Source of the DNA: Pandoraea pnomenusa
GTDB taxonomy: Bacteria > Pseudomonadota > Gammaproteobacteria > Burkholderiales > Burkholderiaceae
Direction of reading: 5' to 3'
Length of the DNA: 64,000 nucleotides
NCBI RefSeq assembly: GCF_000767615.3
Contig: NZ_CP009553.3
Coordinates: 4,030,001 to 4,094,000 of the forward strand
This document shows positions 30,861-40,156 of this stretch, piece after piece. A program made the translations under genes and the position numbers. How positions within the stretch are numbered: the stretch's first letter is position 1; each line of letters opens with the position of its first letter. Below the pieces are notes generated by a model. The model was given only the letters and a program-made list of their open reading frames with translations. It was not told the origin of the DNA and ran no database searches.

Positions 30861-31705
30861 CATCGCTTCGGAACCGCCGCTTCGACGACGCCCGGCGTGC
30901 CGTGACCACGGCGCAGGCGCTTCAGGGTCAGCGTCTGCCGGCAGAGCGCATTCGCTGGCAGCTTCGCCTGCTGAAACTGGAATTTCTGGATCCGGCCATC
31001 GACGACGTCGAGACCCTTGGCACGCTTGCCGGACGTATCGGTGAGTTGCAGAACCTGTTCGATTCCAGCGCGGTGATCGCCGTCGGCTCTCTCGAGCAAC
31101 GCGCGCGAGCCGTCGGTGCGGGCTATATTCAGATCACGCAATCGCCACGCGTGTTTCTGAGCCATATCCGCGCGGGGCTGGTGCGGGCAACCGCCGTTGC
31201 GGGGCTGCGGGGCACCCCGCATCTGGTCGTGCAACGCTTCAACATGCTCGCGCGTCTGCCGCCGCAGGCGTCAGAGCCGTTGATGGGAGATTTGAGCTGG
31301 ATCGGAAACGTCGAGGGTGGAATGCGCGAAGTGCCCGCCGCTCCGGGCGCCCTGGGGCCCGAATTCACCACGCTGTTCGAGCGCGCGCCCGACACGTCGC
31401 TGGCGTACGAACTGAACATCGGCGCACGTCGCTATCTGCTGGGCAGGAGCGTCAACTCGCGCGGTGCCGCGAGCTACTACTTCCTCGATCCCGACACGGG
31501 CATGGTGATCCATCACGACCCCGAGGCGCTGCTCGACCTGGCCCGCGAGCATCTGAGCGACGCAGCGCATGCTTATGGGGAGCCCACCGATGGGACACCG
31601 CCGCTCGTCGATATTCTCGAAGTGGACGCCGAGCGCCTGGGTCGGACGGACATCTACCGCGACTCATTTCGCGTCCAGTCGGTGCGCGAGGCGCTCGAGC
31701 TCTGA
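30755..31705 (+). pseudogene. C-terminal part of the toxin-like protein after the frameshift
   Basis: Open frame continuing ...HWHTVSPGDSAAPPLDDPLIAWRIEQGFRRRFDALTSLRNRRFDDARRAV and ending SVREALEL at 31705. It has no ATG near its beginning and no ribosome site, and it abuts the previous frame exactly where a missing G would join SSG-GHWHTVSPGD. It contains PRVFLSHIRAGLVRATAVAGLRGTPHLVVQRFNML and a YYFLDPDTGMVIHHDPEALLDLAREHL segment. It is probably not made unless ribosomes slip or the G run varies. Whether this is mutation, phase variation or sequencing error cannot be told from one sequence. Confidence 0.65.
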
Positions 31706-31813
31706 GCCCGAACGAAATGCCGGCCTGTCGGCGATCGGCCGGCGTCGTTCACTGCGGCGGGATCGCGGCTCTGCGCGCGTGACGGGCCGCGCCTGTTCGT
31801 CCCTTGCGCCGGA

Positions 31814-32602
31814 TCAGGCCGCGGCGCGAGGCAGGTCCGCGACCGGTGTCGCAATGTCGTCCGCACGCGCATCGGCGAAGACTTCGCCGATGAGCAGCAC
31901 GCTCGGCTGCGAGGCGTCGAACCATGGCGCGGCGAGGCCGTCGGCCAGCGCCCCGAGCGAGAGTCGCGCGCGGCGCTCCCGCGCCGTGGTGGCCGCTTCG
32001 ACGATGGCCACCGGCGTGGAGCGCGGCTTGCCCTGCCCGATCAATTCGGCGGCAATGCGTTGCGCGGCGTCGCGCCCCATGTAGTAGACGAGCGAGTCCG
32101 CACTTGCCTGCGCCGAGATCTGCGCGGAATCGGCGGCGCGGCTCTGCGTGGCGAATGCAACGCTGCGGGCCACGCCGCGCAGGGTGAGGGAGCGCCCGAG
32201 TGTTGCCGCACTGGCCAGCGCCGCCGTGATACCCGGCACCACCTCGACATCGATGCCCGCCGCTTCCAGCGCGCGCAGTTCCTCGTCGGCGCGCCCGAAC
32301 AGCATGGGGTCGCCGCCCTTGAGGCGCACCACGAGTGCATGCGTGCGCGCATGGTCGATCAATTGCTTGTTGATGAAGTGCTGCGCGCTCGAGTGCTTGC
32401 CGCAGCGCTTGCCCACGGCCACCCGTTTCGCCTGCGGACAAAGCGCCAGCATCTCGGGCTCGACGAGTGCGTCGTGCAGCACGACGTCGGCCTGCGCGAG
32501 CAGGCGAGCGCCGCGCACGGTGATGAGGTCGGCCGCGCCGGGGCCGGCGCCCACCAGATAGACCTTGCCCGGCAGGGCGGCGGAGGAGGATGGCGTCGTC
32601 AT
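31814..32602 (-). CDS. cobA: Uroporphyrinogen-III C-methyltransferase
   Basis: 262-residue SAM-dependent enzyme making precorrin-2, the precursor of sirohaem, the cofactor of sulfite reductase. Motifs are GKVYLVGAGPGAADLITVRGARLLAQADVVLHDALV (SAM-loop start), VAVGKRCGKHSSAQHFINKQLIDHAR, VVRLKGGDPMLFGRADEELRAL, and VEVVPGITAALASAATLGRSLTLRG. It is a single-domain SUMT (no CysG dehydrogenase/chelatase part), so the later sirohaem steps need other enzymes; the CbiX-like protein near 25.5 kb is a candidate. It is the last gene of the cys operon, 99 bases after cysN. Confidence 0.93.
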   Translation of the reverse strand: MTTPSSSAALPGKVYLVGAGPGAADLITVRGARLLAQADVVLHDALVEPEMLALCPQAKRVAVGKRCGKHSSAQHFINKQLIDHARTHALVVRLKGGDPMLFGRADEELRALEAAGIDVEVVPGITAALASAATLGRSLTLRGVARSVAFATQSRAADSAQISAQASADSLVYYMGRDAAQRIAAELIGQGKPRSTPVAIVEAATTARERRARLSLGALADGLAAPWFDASQPSVLLIGEVFADARADDIATPVADLPRAAA

Positions 32603-32701
32603 GATGCGATTCGGGTCAGGGCAGCGCTGATGGAGCGAGGTGAGGCAGAGCGGGACCGAGCGAGACCCGGCGCGACGCCCTGCGCAGTGCGCGTCGGGGC
32701 G

Positions 32702-34003
32702 TCAGGCAACGAGTTCGCGGATCATGCCCGCGGCCACGGTGTGATGGGTGGCTTCGTCGATCAGCACGAAGGCGCCCGTCGCCGGGTTGACGTCGTACGT
32801 GTCGGCCGCCACCGGCTTTTGCAGGCTGAGCTGGACACGGCCGATGTCGTTCATCGCAAGCGTCGCCTTGTCCGTGCCGTGCGAGAGCGTGCTGACGTCG
32901 AGCACCGTGTCCACGTTGCCGACCTTCACGTACACCGTGCTCGTGGCCTGCTTGAGCAGGTACTTGCGCTGCGGGGCCAGGGCGTCTTCATCGAACCAGC
33001 ACACGTCCGCCGACAGTTTGCGCGACGGGGCGAGCGCCGACTCGGCGCTCACGAACGTATCGCCGCGCGACACGTCGACATCTTCCGTCAGACGAATCGT
33101 CACGCACTGGCCGGCGAACGCTTCGTCGAGCAAGCCGCGCGGACCGACGATTTCGCCGACCGTGGCCGTGCGCCCGGCGGGCAGCACGCGCAGCGTCTGA
33201 CCTACGCGCACCGAGCCCGATTCCACCCGGCCCATGTAGCCGCGGAAGTCGTCGGCGTGCGAGCCGTCCTGACGCGCCACCAGTTGCACCGGGAAACGCA
33301 GCTCGCCGCCCGTTTGCGCGACCGGCAGCGATTCGAGCACGTCGAGCAGCGGCTCGTCCTGATACCAGGGCATGCGCTCGCTCGCGTACACGATGTTGTC
33401 GCCCTTGAGCGCGGAGACCGGCACGAAGCGCACATCCCGCAGGCCCAGCCGGTGCGCGAGCTCCAGATACGCGGCGCGAATGGCATCGAACGTCGTTTCG
33501 CTGTAGTCGACAAGATCCATCTTGTTGATGGCGACGATGACGTGCTGAAGGCCGAGCAGCTTCACGATGGCGCTGTGGCGCTTGGTCTGTGCGAGCAGTT
33601 CGGTACGCCCGTCGACTTCGGTCACGCGCGTGGCATCGACCAGAATGATGGCGGCGTGCGCGGTCGACGCGCCGGTGACCATGTTGCGCGTGTATTGTTC
33701 GTGTCCCGGCGTGTCGGCGATGATGAACTTGCGGCGCGCCGTGGTGAAGTAGCGATAGGCCACATCGATGGTGATGCCCTGCTCGCGCTCGGCTTCGAGG
33801 CCGTCGGTGAGCAGGGAGAAGTCGATGTCCTCGCCGGCGGTGCGCTTGTGCTTGGCGCGCGCCAGCGCCGAGAGCTGGTCGGTCAGCACCGACTTGCTGT
33901 CGTACAGCAGGCGGCCGATCAGCGTGCTCTTGCCGTCGTCGACGCTGCCTGCCGTGATGAAACGCAGCACGCCGAGGTCTTCCTGATGCGGGGTAAGGCT
34001 CAT
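32702..34003 (-). CDS. cysN: Sulfate adenylyltransferase subunit 1 (GTPase)
   Basis: 433-residue GTP-driven subunit of ATP sulfurylase. G-motifs are GSVDDGKSTLIGRLLYDSK (P-loop), DTPGHEQYTRNMVTGAS and NKMDLVD; the EF-Tu-like beta-barrel domains 2 and 3 follow. There is no C-terminal APS-kinase domain (that would be CysNC), matching the presence of an APS-reductase-type CysH. It lies 100 bases after cysD. Confidence 0.95.
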   Translation of the reverse strand: MSLTPHQEDLGVLRFITAGSVDDGKSTLIGRLLYDSKSVLTDQLSALARAKHKRTAGEDIDFSLLTDGLEAEREQGITIDVAYRYFTTARRKFIIADTPGHEQYTRNMVTGASTAHAAIILVDATRVTEVDGRTELLAQTKRHSAIVKLLGLQHVIVAINKMDLVDYSETTFDAIRAAYLELAHRLGLRDVRFVPVSALKGDNIVYASERMPWYQDEPLLDVLESLPVAQTGGELRFPVQLVARQDGSHADDFRGYMGRVESGSVRVGQTLRVLPAGRTATVGEIVGPRGLLDEAFAGQCVTIRLTEDVDVSRGDTFVSAESALAPSRKLSADVCWFDEDALAPQRKYLLKQATSTVYVKVGNVDTVLDVSTLSHGTDKATLAMNDIGRVQLSLQKPVAADTYDVNPATGAFVLIDEATHHTVAAGMIRELVA

Positions 34004-34103
34004 GATCTCTTCAACTCGATTGCGTGGCCCCCGGCGCCCTTTCGCTGCGCGCCCGGCGGACCGGTATCTCGGATGTGGGGACTGACGACGGCAATGCGCC
34101 GCC

Positions 34104-35051
34104 TCAGAAATATCCCTGCTTCTTGCGCTGCTCCATGGCCGCCTCGGACGCCTGGTCGTCCATGCGGGTGGCGCCGCGCTCGGTGATGTCGGTCACGGCC
34201 GTCTCGGCGATGATCTCCACCGGGCTCGACGCGACGCTCGATACCGGGCATGTGCAGCTGATGTCACCGACCGTGCGAAAACGCACCGATGCCAACTCGC
34301 TCGTCTCGCCGTCCTGCTTCGGCGTGAGCGGCGTGACGGGCACGAGCAGGCCGTTGCGACGCACGATCTCGCGCTCGTGGGCGTAGTAGATCGACGGCAG
34401 ATCGAGCTTCTCGCGGGCGATGTACTGCCACACGTCCAGCTCGGTCCAGTTGGAGATGGGGAATACGCGCAGGTGCTCGTCCCTGTGCAGGCGCGCGTTG
34501 AACAGATGCCACAGCTCCGGGCGCTGCGCTTTCGGGTCCCACTGGCCGAACTCGTCGCGGAACGAGAAGATGCGCTCCTTCGCGCGGGCCTTTTCCTCGT
34601 CGCGACGCGCGCCGCCGATCATGGCGTCGAAGCCGTGCTCGGCGATCGTCTCGAGCAGCGTCACCGCCTGCGCCGCGTTGCGCGAATCGTTCTCGCGACG
34701 CAGACGCACCGTGCCGCGGGCGATCGAGTCTTCCACTTGGCCCACGACCAGCTCCGCACCGAGCGCCTTCGCGTGGCGATCGCGAAACTCGATCACTTCG
34801 GGGTAGTTGTGTCCGGTGTCGATGTGCACCAGCGGGAACGGCAACACCGTCTTGCGGTTCGGACCGAGACCGAAGGCCTTGAGCGCCAGATGCAGCACCA
34901 CGACCGAATCCTTGCCGCCCGAGAACAACAGCGCGGGCTTGCGGCACTCTGCCACGACCTCGCGCAGGATGTACATCGATTCGGCTTCGAGCCAGTCCAG
35001 ATGATCCATACGCGAGCCATTGGCCTGCGCGACTTCGTGCATCGCACCCAT
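34104..35051 (-). CDS. cysD: Sulfate adenylyltransferase subunit 2
   Basis: 315-residue adenylyl-transferring subunit of ATP sulfurylase. The PP-loop is LLFSGGKDSVVVLHLALKAF; other blocks are FPLVHIDTGHNYPEVIEFRD, GGARRDEEKARAKERIFSFRDEFGQWDPKAQRPELW and the invariant C-terminus RKKQGYF. The start at 35051 is chosen because AAGGAAGGGAACACT precedes it; a later in-frame ATG (35009) would align better with E. coli CysD and cannot be excluded. It pairs with CysN to activate sulfate to APS. Confidence 0.95.
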   Translation of the reverse strand: MGAMHEVAQANGSRMDHLDWLEAESMYILREVVAECRKPALLFSGGKDSVVVLHLALKAFGLGPNRKTVLPFPLVHIDTGHNYPEVIEFRDRHAKALGAELVVGQVEDSIARGTVRLRRENDSRNAAQAVTLLETIAEHGFDAMIGGARRDEEKARAKERIFSFRDEFGQWDPKAQRPELWHLFNARLHRDEHLRVFPISNWTELDVWQYIAREKLDLPSIYYAHEREIVRRNGLLVPVTPLTPKQDGETSELASVRFRTVGDISCTCPVSSVASSPVEIIAETAVTDITERGATRMDDQASEAAMEQRKKQGYF

Positions 35052-35097
35052 AGTGTTCCCTTCCTTGACGATTCCGAGTTTGCCGAGATTCGCTTCG

Positions 35098-35126
35098 GAC
35101 GATGCGCCGCCGGGCGGCGCATCGTC
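35098..35126. repeat. Long GC-rich inverted repeat between cysH and cysD
   Basis: Left arm GACGATGCGCCGCC (35098-35111) and right arm GGCGGCGCATCGTC (35113-35126) are perfect 14-bp complements. It lies in the 119-base leader in front of cysD and has no T-run on the minus strand. A processing or stability hairpin, or a partial attenuator, are the likely roles. Confidence 0.7.
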
Positions 35127-35170
35127 ATGTGTTCTTCGTGTCTTTCGTGTCCTGCCGGTGCCGAGCGTGC

Positions 35171-35962
35171 TCAGCCCTGCTGCACCGACACGGGGATCTT
35201 GCTCAGGTTGGCCGCGTGCAGCCCGCATTCCTTGCTGTCGCGCGACTCCCACCACCAGCGCCCTGCCCGGCTGTCCTCGCCCGGGCGAATCGCGCGCGTG
35301 CACGGCTCGCACCCGATGCTCGGGTAGCCGCGTGCGTGCAGCGGGTTGACCGGCACGTCGCGCGCGGTGAGGTACGCCCACACCTGCGCTTCCGTCCAGT
35401 CGAAAATCGGGTTGTACTTGGCGATGCCGCGTGCGTCGTCGTGCTCGGCGAACGCCAGCTCGCCACGCGTGACCGACTGCTCGCGGCGCTGTCCCGTCAG
35501 CCAGGCGTCGGCGTCGGCAAGCGCGCGGCCGAGCGGCTCGACCTTGCGAATCTGGCAGCACGCCTTGCGCAGATCCACGCTTTCGTAAAAGGCGTTCGCG
35601 CCATGCGCGCTCACGTACTGCTCCACGGCCTCGGCGTTGGGCGCGTACTGCGCCACGTCATAGCCGTAGCGCGCCTTGATCTTGTCGATCATGCCAAGCG
35701 TCTCGTCATGCAGACGCCCCGTATTGAGCGTGAACACGGTGATGGGCAGTCGCTGGCGCAGGATCACGTGCGTGATCAGCATGTCCTCGGCGGCCAGACT
35801 GCTGGCGAATTTCACGTTACGATGCGCCCCCGCGATACGGGCCAGGCGCTCGGCCAGCACGGCTTCCATTTCGTCGAGCAACGCCATGTCCCGATGCTCG
35901 GCATCGGATGCCGCCGGTGTCACGGCTGCCGGGGTGGGTTCCCGGCGGGATTCGTTTCGCAT
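35171..35962 (-). CDS. cysH: Adenylyl-sulfate (APS) reductase, [4Fe-4S] type
   Basis: 263-residue thioredoxin-dependent reductase converting APS (or PAPS) to sulfite. The cluster ligands are LRKACCQIRKVEPL and YPSIGCEPCTRA, the CC...CxxC pattern of assimilatory APS reductases. The catalytic cysteine is in the SKECGLH tail. The PP-loop-type start VKFASSLAAEDMLITHVI and FTLNTGRLHDETLGMID bind the nucleotide. Together with CysN lacking a kinase domain this indicates sulfate to APS to sulfite without PAPS. It overlaps no neighbour; 30 bases separate it from the upstream permease gene. Confidence 0.94.
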   Translation of the reverse strand: MRNESRREPTPAAVTPAASDAEHRDMALLDEMEAVLAERLARIAGAHRNVKFASSLAAEDMLITHVILRQRLPITVFTLNTGRLHDETLGMIDKIKARYGYDVAQYAPNAEAVEQYVSAHGANAFYESVDLRKACCQIRKVEPLGRALADADAWLTGQRREQSVTRGELAFAEHDDARGIAKYNPIFDWTEAQVWAYLTARDVPVNPLHARGYPSIGCEPCTRAIRPGEDSRAGRWWWESRDSKECGLHAANLSKIPVSVQQG

Positions 35963-35992
35963 CTCGCGAACTCCTTCTTGTCTGTGGGGTTC

Positions 35993-36769
35993 TCAGCCGA
36001 CCAGCTTGACCGCCGCGAGCGTGAGCGTTGCCGCCAGCGCGCCGCGCACGACGCGCTCGGGCAGGTGGCGGGTGAGCTTCGCGCCCAGCCAGATCCCGGG
36101 CAGCGAGCCGATCAGCAGACTGCCAAGCAACGCCCAGTGCACCGTCTCGAGCCAGATATGGCCGAGCGCGGCAATGGCAGTGAGGGGCACGGCGTAGGCG
36201 ATGTCCGTACCCGCGACTTCGGCCGGCTCCAACTGTGGGTACAGCATCAGGATCAGCGTCGCGCCCACGGCACCGGCGCCAATCGAGGAAATCGTCACGA
36301 GCACGCCGATCACGGCGCCCACCAGCACCGTTGCAACCGCCTGCGCCCGCCCCGTCAACTGCCAGTTGGGATGCGCGCGCAACGCGCCGAGCAGCTTCGC
36401 GCGGAACAGCAGTGAAAGCACGGTCAGCAGCACCGACGCGGCAATCGTGAGCTTGATGACGTGCAAGGCGCCGTCGTCGATGCCGCCGAGCCGCTTCAGG
36501 AAAACGATGGTGACCAGCGCCGCCGGCAGTGCGCCCAGCGTGAGACGCCGCACGATGTGCCACTTCACGTGGCCGTGCGAGCGATGCGCCACCGTGCCGA
36601 AGCTCTTGGTGATCGCCGCGAACGCCAGGTCGGTCCCCACCGCCACGGGCGCGGCGTAGCCGAGCAGCAGCGTGAGCAGAGGCGTCATCAGCGAGCCGCC
36701 TCCCACGCCGGTCAGGCCGACCAGCAGGCCGACGCCAAATCCGGAGAGGGGTTCGAGCCACAGCGACAT
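35993..36769 (-). CDS. TauE/SafE-family sulfite/sulfonate permease
   Basis: 258-residue inner-membrane protein with eight or so helices. The duplicated TauE/SafE motif is seen as GFGVGLLVGLTGVGGGSLMTPLLTLLLGYAAPVAVGTDLAFAAITK and GAVIGVLVTISSIGAGAVGATLILMLYP...VAGTDIAYAVPLTAIAA. It is the first gene of the cys operon, divergent from cysB, so sulfite or sulfate-related transport is likely. Direction of transport is unknown. Confidence 0.88.
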   Translation of the reverse strand: MSLWLEPLSGFGVGLLVGLTGVGGGSLMTPLLTLLLGYAAPVAVGTDLAFAAITKSFGTVAHRSHGHVKWHIVRRLTLGALPAALVTIVFLKRLGGIDDGALHVIKLTIAASVLLTVLSLLFRAKLLGALRAHPNWQLTGRAQAVATVLVGAVIGVLVTISSIGAGAVGATLILMLYPQLEPAEVAGTDIAYAVPLTAIAALGHIWLETVHWALLGSLLIGSLPGIWLGAKLTRHLPERVVRGALAATLTLAAVKLVG

Positions 36770-36902
36770 GGAGGACGTTCCTGGTGGGTGCTAAATGCCT
36801 GACGGGAATAACGTTATCGAAACAGTGGCACCCACTGTAATAAAAAGGCTATATACTTCAAACGAATTAAAAATTGTTTGTATATTTTCGAAAGTTATAC
36901 AA
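36770..36902. promoter_or_regulatory. cys operon-cysB divergent promoter region with inverted repeats
   Basis: An AT-rich 133-base gap between the permease operon and cysB. It contains a perfect 7-3-7 inverted repeat ACAGTGG-CAC-CCACTGT (36822-36838) and, next to it, the 10-bp palindrome ATAACGTTAT (36808-36817). Further downstream is AT-rich sequence with several TATA-like boxes before the cysB start. CysB is expected to act here; its real sites have weak consensus, so the assignment is tentative. Confidence 0.55.
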
Positions 36903-37844
36903 ATGAACTTGCATCAGTTCCGTTTCGTGCGCGAAGCCGTCCGTCAGAATTTCAACCTGACCGAGGCCGCCAAGGCGCTGTTCACCTCACAACCAGGGGT
37001 GTCGAAGGCGATCATCGAGCTGGAAGAAGAGCTCGGCGTGGACATCTTTGCGCGGCATGGCAAGCGCATCCGCAACCTGACGGAGCCCGGGCGCATCATC
37101 TTCGAGTCCGTCGAGCGCATCCTGCTGGAGGTCGAGAGCCTCAAGCGCATCGGCAAGGACTATGCGGCGCAGGATCAGGGCAGTCTGACCATCGCCACCA
37201 CCCATACGCAGGCGCGCTATTCGTTGCCGCACGCGGTGGCCGAATTCAAGAAGCGTTACCCCAAGGTGCGCCTCTCGATCCTGCAGGGCAGCCCGACGCA
37301 GATTGCCGAAATGGTGTTGCACGACCAGGCGGACCTGGCCATTGCCACCGAGGCGATCGCCGGCTACAAGGATCTGGTCTCGCTGCCGTGCTATCAGTGG
37401 CAGCACGTGGCCGTGGTGCCGCCGGATCATCCGCTGCTTCAGTTGCCGTCCGTGGGCATCGAGGATCTGGCCAAGTTCCCCCTGATTACGTATGACCCGC
37501 AGTTCGCCGGCCGCGCCAAGATCGATCAGGCGTTTGCGCTGCGTCACGTGCAGCCGGACATCGTGCTCGAAGCGATCGATGCCGACGTCATCAAGACCTA
37601 TGTCGAGCTGGGGCTGGGCGTGGGCATTCTCGCGGGCGTGGCGTTCGACCCGGAGCGCGACCGCAATCTCCGGGCGATTCAGGTGGGGCATCTGTTCGGC
37701 ACGAATGTGACCCGCGTGGCCCTCAAGCAGGGCGCCTATCTGCGCGGCTATGTTTTCACGATGGTCGAACTGCTCTCGCCGATCCTGACCCGCAAGCTCG
37801 TCGAACAGGCGCTGCGCGGCGAGCACGAGAGCTACGAGCTGTAA
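36903..37844 (+). CDS. cysB: LysR-type regulator CysB
   Basis: 313-residue LTTR that activates sulfate-assimilation genes in response to O-/N-acetylserine. The diagnostic N-terminus is MNLHQFRFVREAVRQNFNLTEAAKALFTSQPGVSKAIIELEEELGVDIFARHGKRIRNLTEPG. The effector domain has TIATTHTQARYSLP (Thr100/102 ligand region) and LITYDPQFAGRAKIDQAF. The start at 36903 matches E. coli CysB. It is divergent from the tauE-cysHDN-cobA run it should control. Confidence 0.95.
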   Translation: MNLHQFRFVREAVRQNFNLTEAAKALFTSQPGVSKAIIELEEELGVDIFARHGKRIRNLTEPGRIIFESVERILLEVESLKRIGKDYAAQDQGSLTIATTHTQARYSLPHAVAEFKKRYPKVRLSILQGSPTQIAEMVLHDQADLAIATEAIAGYKDLVSLPCYQWQHVAVVPPDHPLLQLPSVGIEDLAKFPLITYDPQFAGRAKIDQAFALRHVQPDIVLEAIDADVIKTYVELGLGVGILAGVAFDPERDRNLRAIQVGHLFGTNVTRVALKQGAYLRGYVFTMVELLSPILTRKLVEQALRGEHESYEL

Positions 37845-37974
37845 TGGGGCGCCGCCGGACACCGGCGGCGTTCCCGTCTTGCTGACACGCACGCAGCTCG
37901 CGCGCCATTTTTTCTCCGCTGGCCGAACGCAACCGGTGCGGTATGCTTACGCGATTCGACCCAAAGGAGACCCC

Positions 37975-39144
37975 ATGCGCTCAACTCTTCGCGGCATCCG
38001 CCTGTCGGGCGTGGTGCTTGCCATGACCCTGGCCGGCATCGCAACGGCCGCCCGTGCCGACATCACGGTCGGTATCGATCTGTCGTCCACCGGACCGGCA
38101 GCGGCCATCGGTATTGCCAGCAAGAACGCCATGCAGCTCTGGCCGGCACGGATCGGCGGACAGAAGGCGCATTACATCTTCCTGGACGACGCCTCCGACC
38201 CCGGCACCGCCGTGAAGAACACCCGCAAGCTCATCAGCGAGAACAAGGTCGACGTCATCGTCGGTCCGAACATCACGCCCAGCGCGCTCGCGATGCTTGA
38301 CCCGGTATCCGAGGCGCAAACGCCGATGATCACGCTGATCGGGTCGGCCGTCGTTGTCGAGCCCCAGGACGCCAAGCGCCGCTGGGCGTTCAAGATGGCC
38401 GCGAACGACTCCGCCATGGCCGACGTCATGACCCGTTACATGGCCAATCACGGCATCAAGACGGTCGGTTTCATCGGTTTCGCGGATGCCTATGGCGAGA
38501 GTTGGCTCAAGGAATTCTCGAAGTTCGCCGAGTTGCGCAAGCTCAAGCTCGTGGCGCAGGAGCGATTCAATCGCACCGATACGAGCGTGACCGGGCAGGT
38601 GCTGAAGGTCATGGCCGCCAAGCCTGACGCGATTCTGGTCGCCGGTTCGGGCACGCCGGCGGCATTGCCCCAGCGCACGTTGCAGGAACGCGGATACACC
38701 GGGAAGATCTATCAGACGCACGGCATCGCCACGTACGACTTCGTTCGCGTCGGCGGCAAGGATGTCGAGGGCACGCTGTTCCCGACGCAGCCGGGCGTCG
38801 TTGCAAAATCGCTGCCGGCCGGGCATCCGGCGCGCGCGGCCGCGCTGGCGTTCACGAAGCAATACGAGGCGAAATACGGCGCGGATACCGTGACGCAGTT
38901 CGCCGCCGACGCCTATGGCGTGTGGGATCTGCTCAATGACGCCGTGCCGCGCGCCGTCAAGGTGGCCGCACCCGGCACGCCCGCGTTCCGGGTGGCGCTG
39001 CGCGACGCGCTCGAGTCCACCCACAATCTGGCGATCCCGAACGGCATCATGAACCTGAGCCCGCAGGACCACGTCGGCCTGGATCAACGTGCCGGTGTGA
39101 TGGGCCAGATCAAGAACGGCAAGTTCGTCTACGTCTCGGACTGA
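37975..39144 (+). CDS. Branched-chain amino-acid-type ABC transporter substrate-binding protein
   Basis: 389-residue periplasmic binding protein (Peripla_BP_6/LivK type). The signal peptide ends RAD near residue 27. The fold pattern is DITVGIDLSSTGPAAAIGIASKNAMQLWP, LDDASDPGTAVKNTRKLISENKVDVIVGPNITPSALAM, then TVGFIGFADAYGESWLKEFSK. AAAGGAGACCCC precedes ATG 37975. No permease or ATPase genes are adjacent, so it is an orphan receptor. The ligand may be an amino acid or an aromatic acid and is not known. Confidence 0.87.
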   Translation: MRSTLRGIRLSGVVLAMTLAGIATAARADITVGIDLSSTGPAAAIGIASKNAMQLWPARIGGQKAHYIFLDDASDPGTAVKNTRKLISENKVDVIVGPNITPSALAMLDPVSEAQTPMITLIGSAVVVEPQDAKRRWAFKMAANDSAMADVMTRYMANHGIKTVGFIGFADAYGESWLKEFSKFAELRKLKLVAQERFNRTDTSVTGQVLKVMAAKPDAILVAGSGTPAALPQRTLQERGYTGKIYQTHGIATYDFVRVGGKDVEGTLFPTQPGVVAKSLPAGHPARAAALAFTKQYEAKYGADTVTQFAADAYGVWDLLNDAVPRAVKVAAPGTPAFRVALRDALESTHNLAIPNGIMNLSPQDHVGLDQRAGVMGQIKNGKFVYVSD

Positions 39145-39151
39145 GCGCGGC

Positions 39152-40036
39152 ATGACGACTTACACGGTAGCGTTTATTGGCCTGGGGGCCATGGGCGGTC
39201 AGATGGTGCGCCATCTGATCGCGGCCGGCCATCGGTTGCATGTCTATGCGCGTCGGCCGGAAGCGGCGGCACCCTACGAGGCGTTGGGCGCGAAGCGGTT
39301 CGAAACGCCGGCCCAGGCTGCCGCCGACGCCGACTTCGTGATCACGAACGTTACGACCACGCAGGACGTGGAGGACGTGCTGCTGGGCACGGACGGGGTG
39401 GTTCACGGCGCTCGGGCGGGCACGATCTGCGTGGATCACAGCACGATTTCGGCGGAGGCGACGCGGCGCATGGCGGCGCGACTGGCGCGTCACGAGATTC
39501 AGCTTGTCGACGCGCCGGTGTCGGGCGGGCCGTCGCGTGCCGCCGATGCGTCGCTGTCGATCATGGTGGGCGCGCCGGACGTGGTTTTCGCGCGGGTGCG
39601 GCCATTGCTGTCGGTGCTGGGCTCGACCATCACGCATGTGGGCGACGTCGGCGCCGGGCAGGTGGCGAAGGCGTGCAACCAGATCGTTCAGGTGATCAAT
39701 ATCCAGGGCATTGCGGAGGCGATGTTGTTCGCGGCGCGCAACGGCGTCGATCAGGACAAGGTCATCGAGGCGATTTCGCAGGGTCTGGCGGGCAGCCGCA
39801 TGCTCGACATGATGGGTCCCAAGATGGCGCATCGCGACTTCTCGGCGGGCATCGAGGCCCGATTGCACGACAAGGATTTCTCGATGATCCTGGAAGCGGT
39901 GGCCGACGCCGGCCTGTCGTTGCCGGCGCTGTCGCTGGTCAAGAGGCAACTGAGCGCGCTGATGGAAAACGGCTGGGGGCGCGACGATACGTCGTCATTG
40001 CTGCGTGTGCTGGAAGGCCAGCAGCAGGTCCACTGA
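39152..40036 (+). CDS. Beta-hydroxyacid dehydrogenase (HIBADH family)
   Basis: 294-residue NAD(P)-dependent enzyme. The Rossmann start is VAFIGLGAMGGQMVRHLIAAGHRLHVYARRPEA. The family substrate loop is LVDAPVSGGPSRAADASLSIMVGA, and the catalytic lysine block is GDVGAGQVAKACNQIVQVINIQGIAEAMLFA. 3-hydroxyisobutyrate dehydrogenase or 2-hydroxy-3-oxopropionate (tartronate semialdehyde) reductase are both possible. The latter would suit the galactarate genes 11 kb away, originally adjacent before the island inserted, but that link is inferred. It starts seven bases after the binding-protein stop. Confidence 0.87.
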   Translation: MTTYTVAFIGLGAMGGQMVRHLIAAGHRLHVYARRPEAAAPYEALGAKRFETPAQAAADADFVITNVTTTQDVEDVLLGTDGVVHGARAGTICVDHSTISAEATRRMAARLARHEIQLVDAPVSGGPSRAADASLSIMVGAPDVVFARVRPLLSVLGSTITHVGDVGAGQVAKACNQIVQVINIQGIAEAMLFAARNGVDQDKVIEAISQGLAGSRMLDMMGPKMAHRDFSAGIEARLHDKDFSMILEAVADAGLSLPALSLVKRQLSALMENGWGRDDTSSLLRVLEGQQQVH

Positions 40037-40156
40037 CGGCGGACGAGGCGGGCTTGTGGCCGGCAGGAATTTCGGTCATAATTTCGCCTTCGTCCGGTGA
40101 GCCATCAAATGCGCCGAACGAATCACGCTGCGACACCATTCGGTGAACGCACACCC

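Noticed and set aside
36795..36902. Upstream in-frame extension of cysB
   Set aside because: It would add 36 unrelated residues before the invariant MNLHQFRFV start and cover the divergent promoter.
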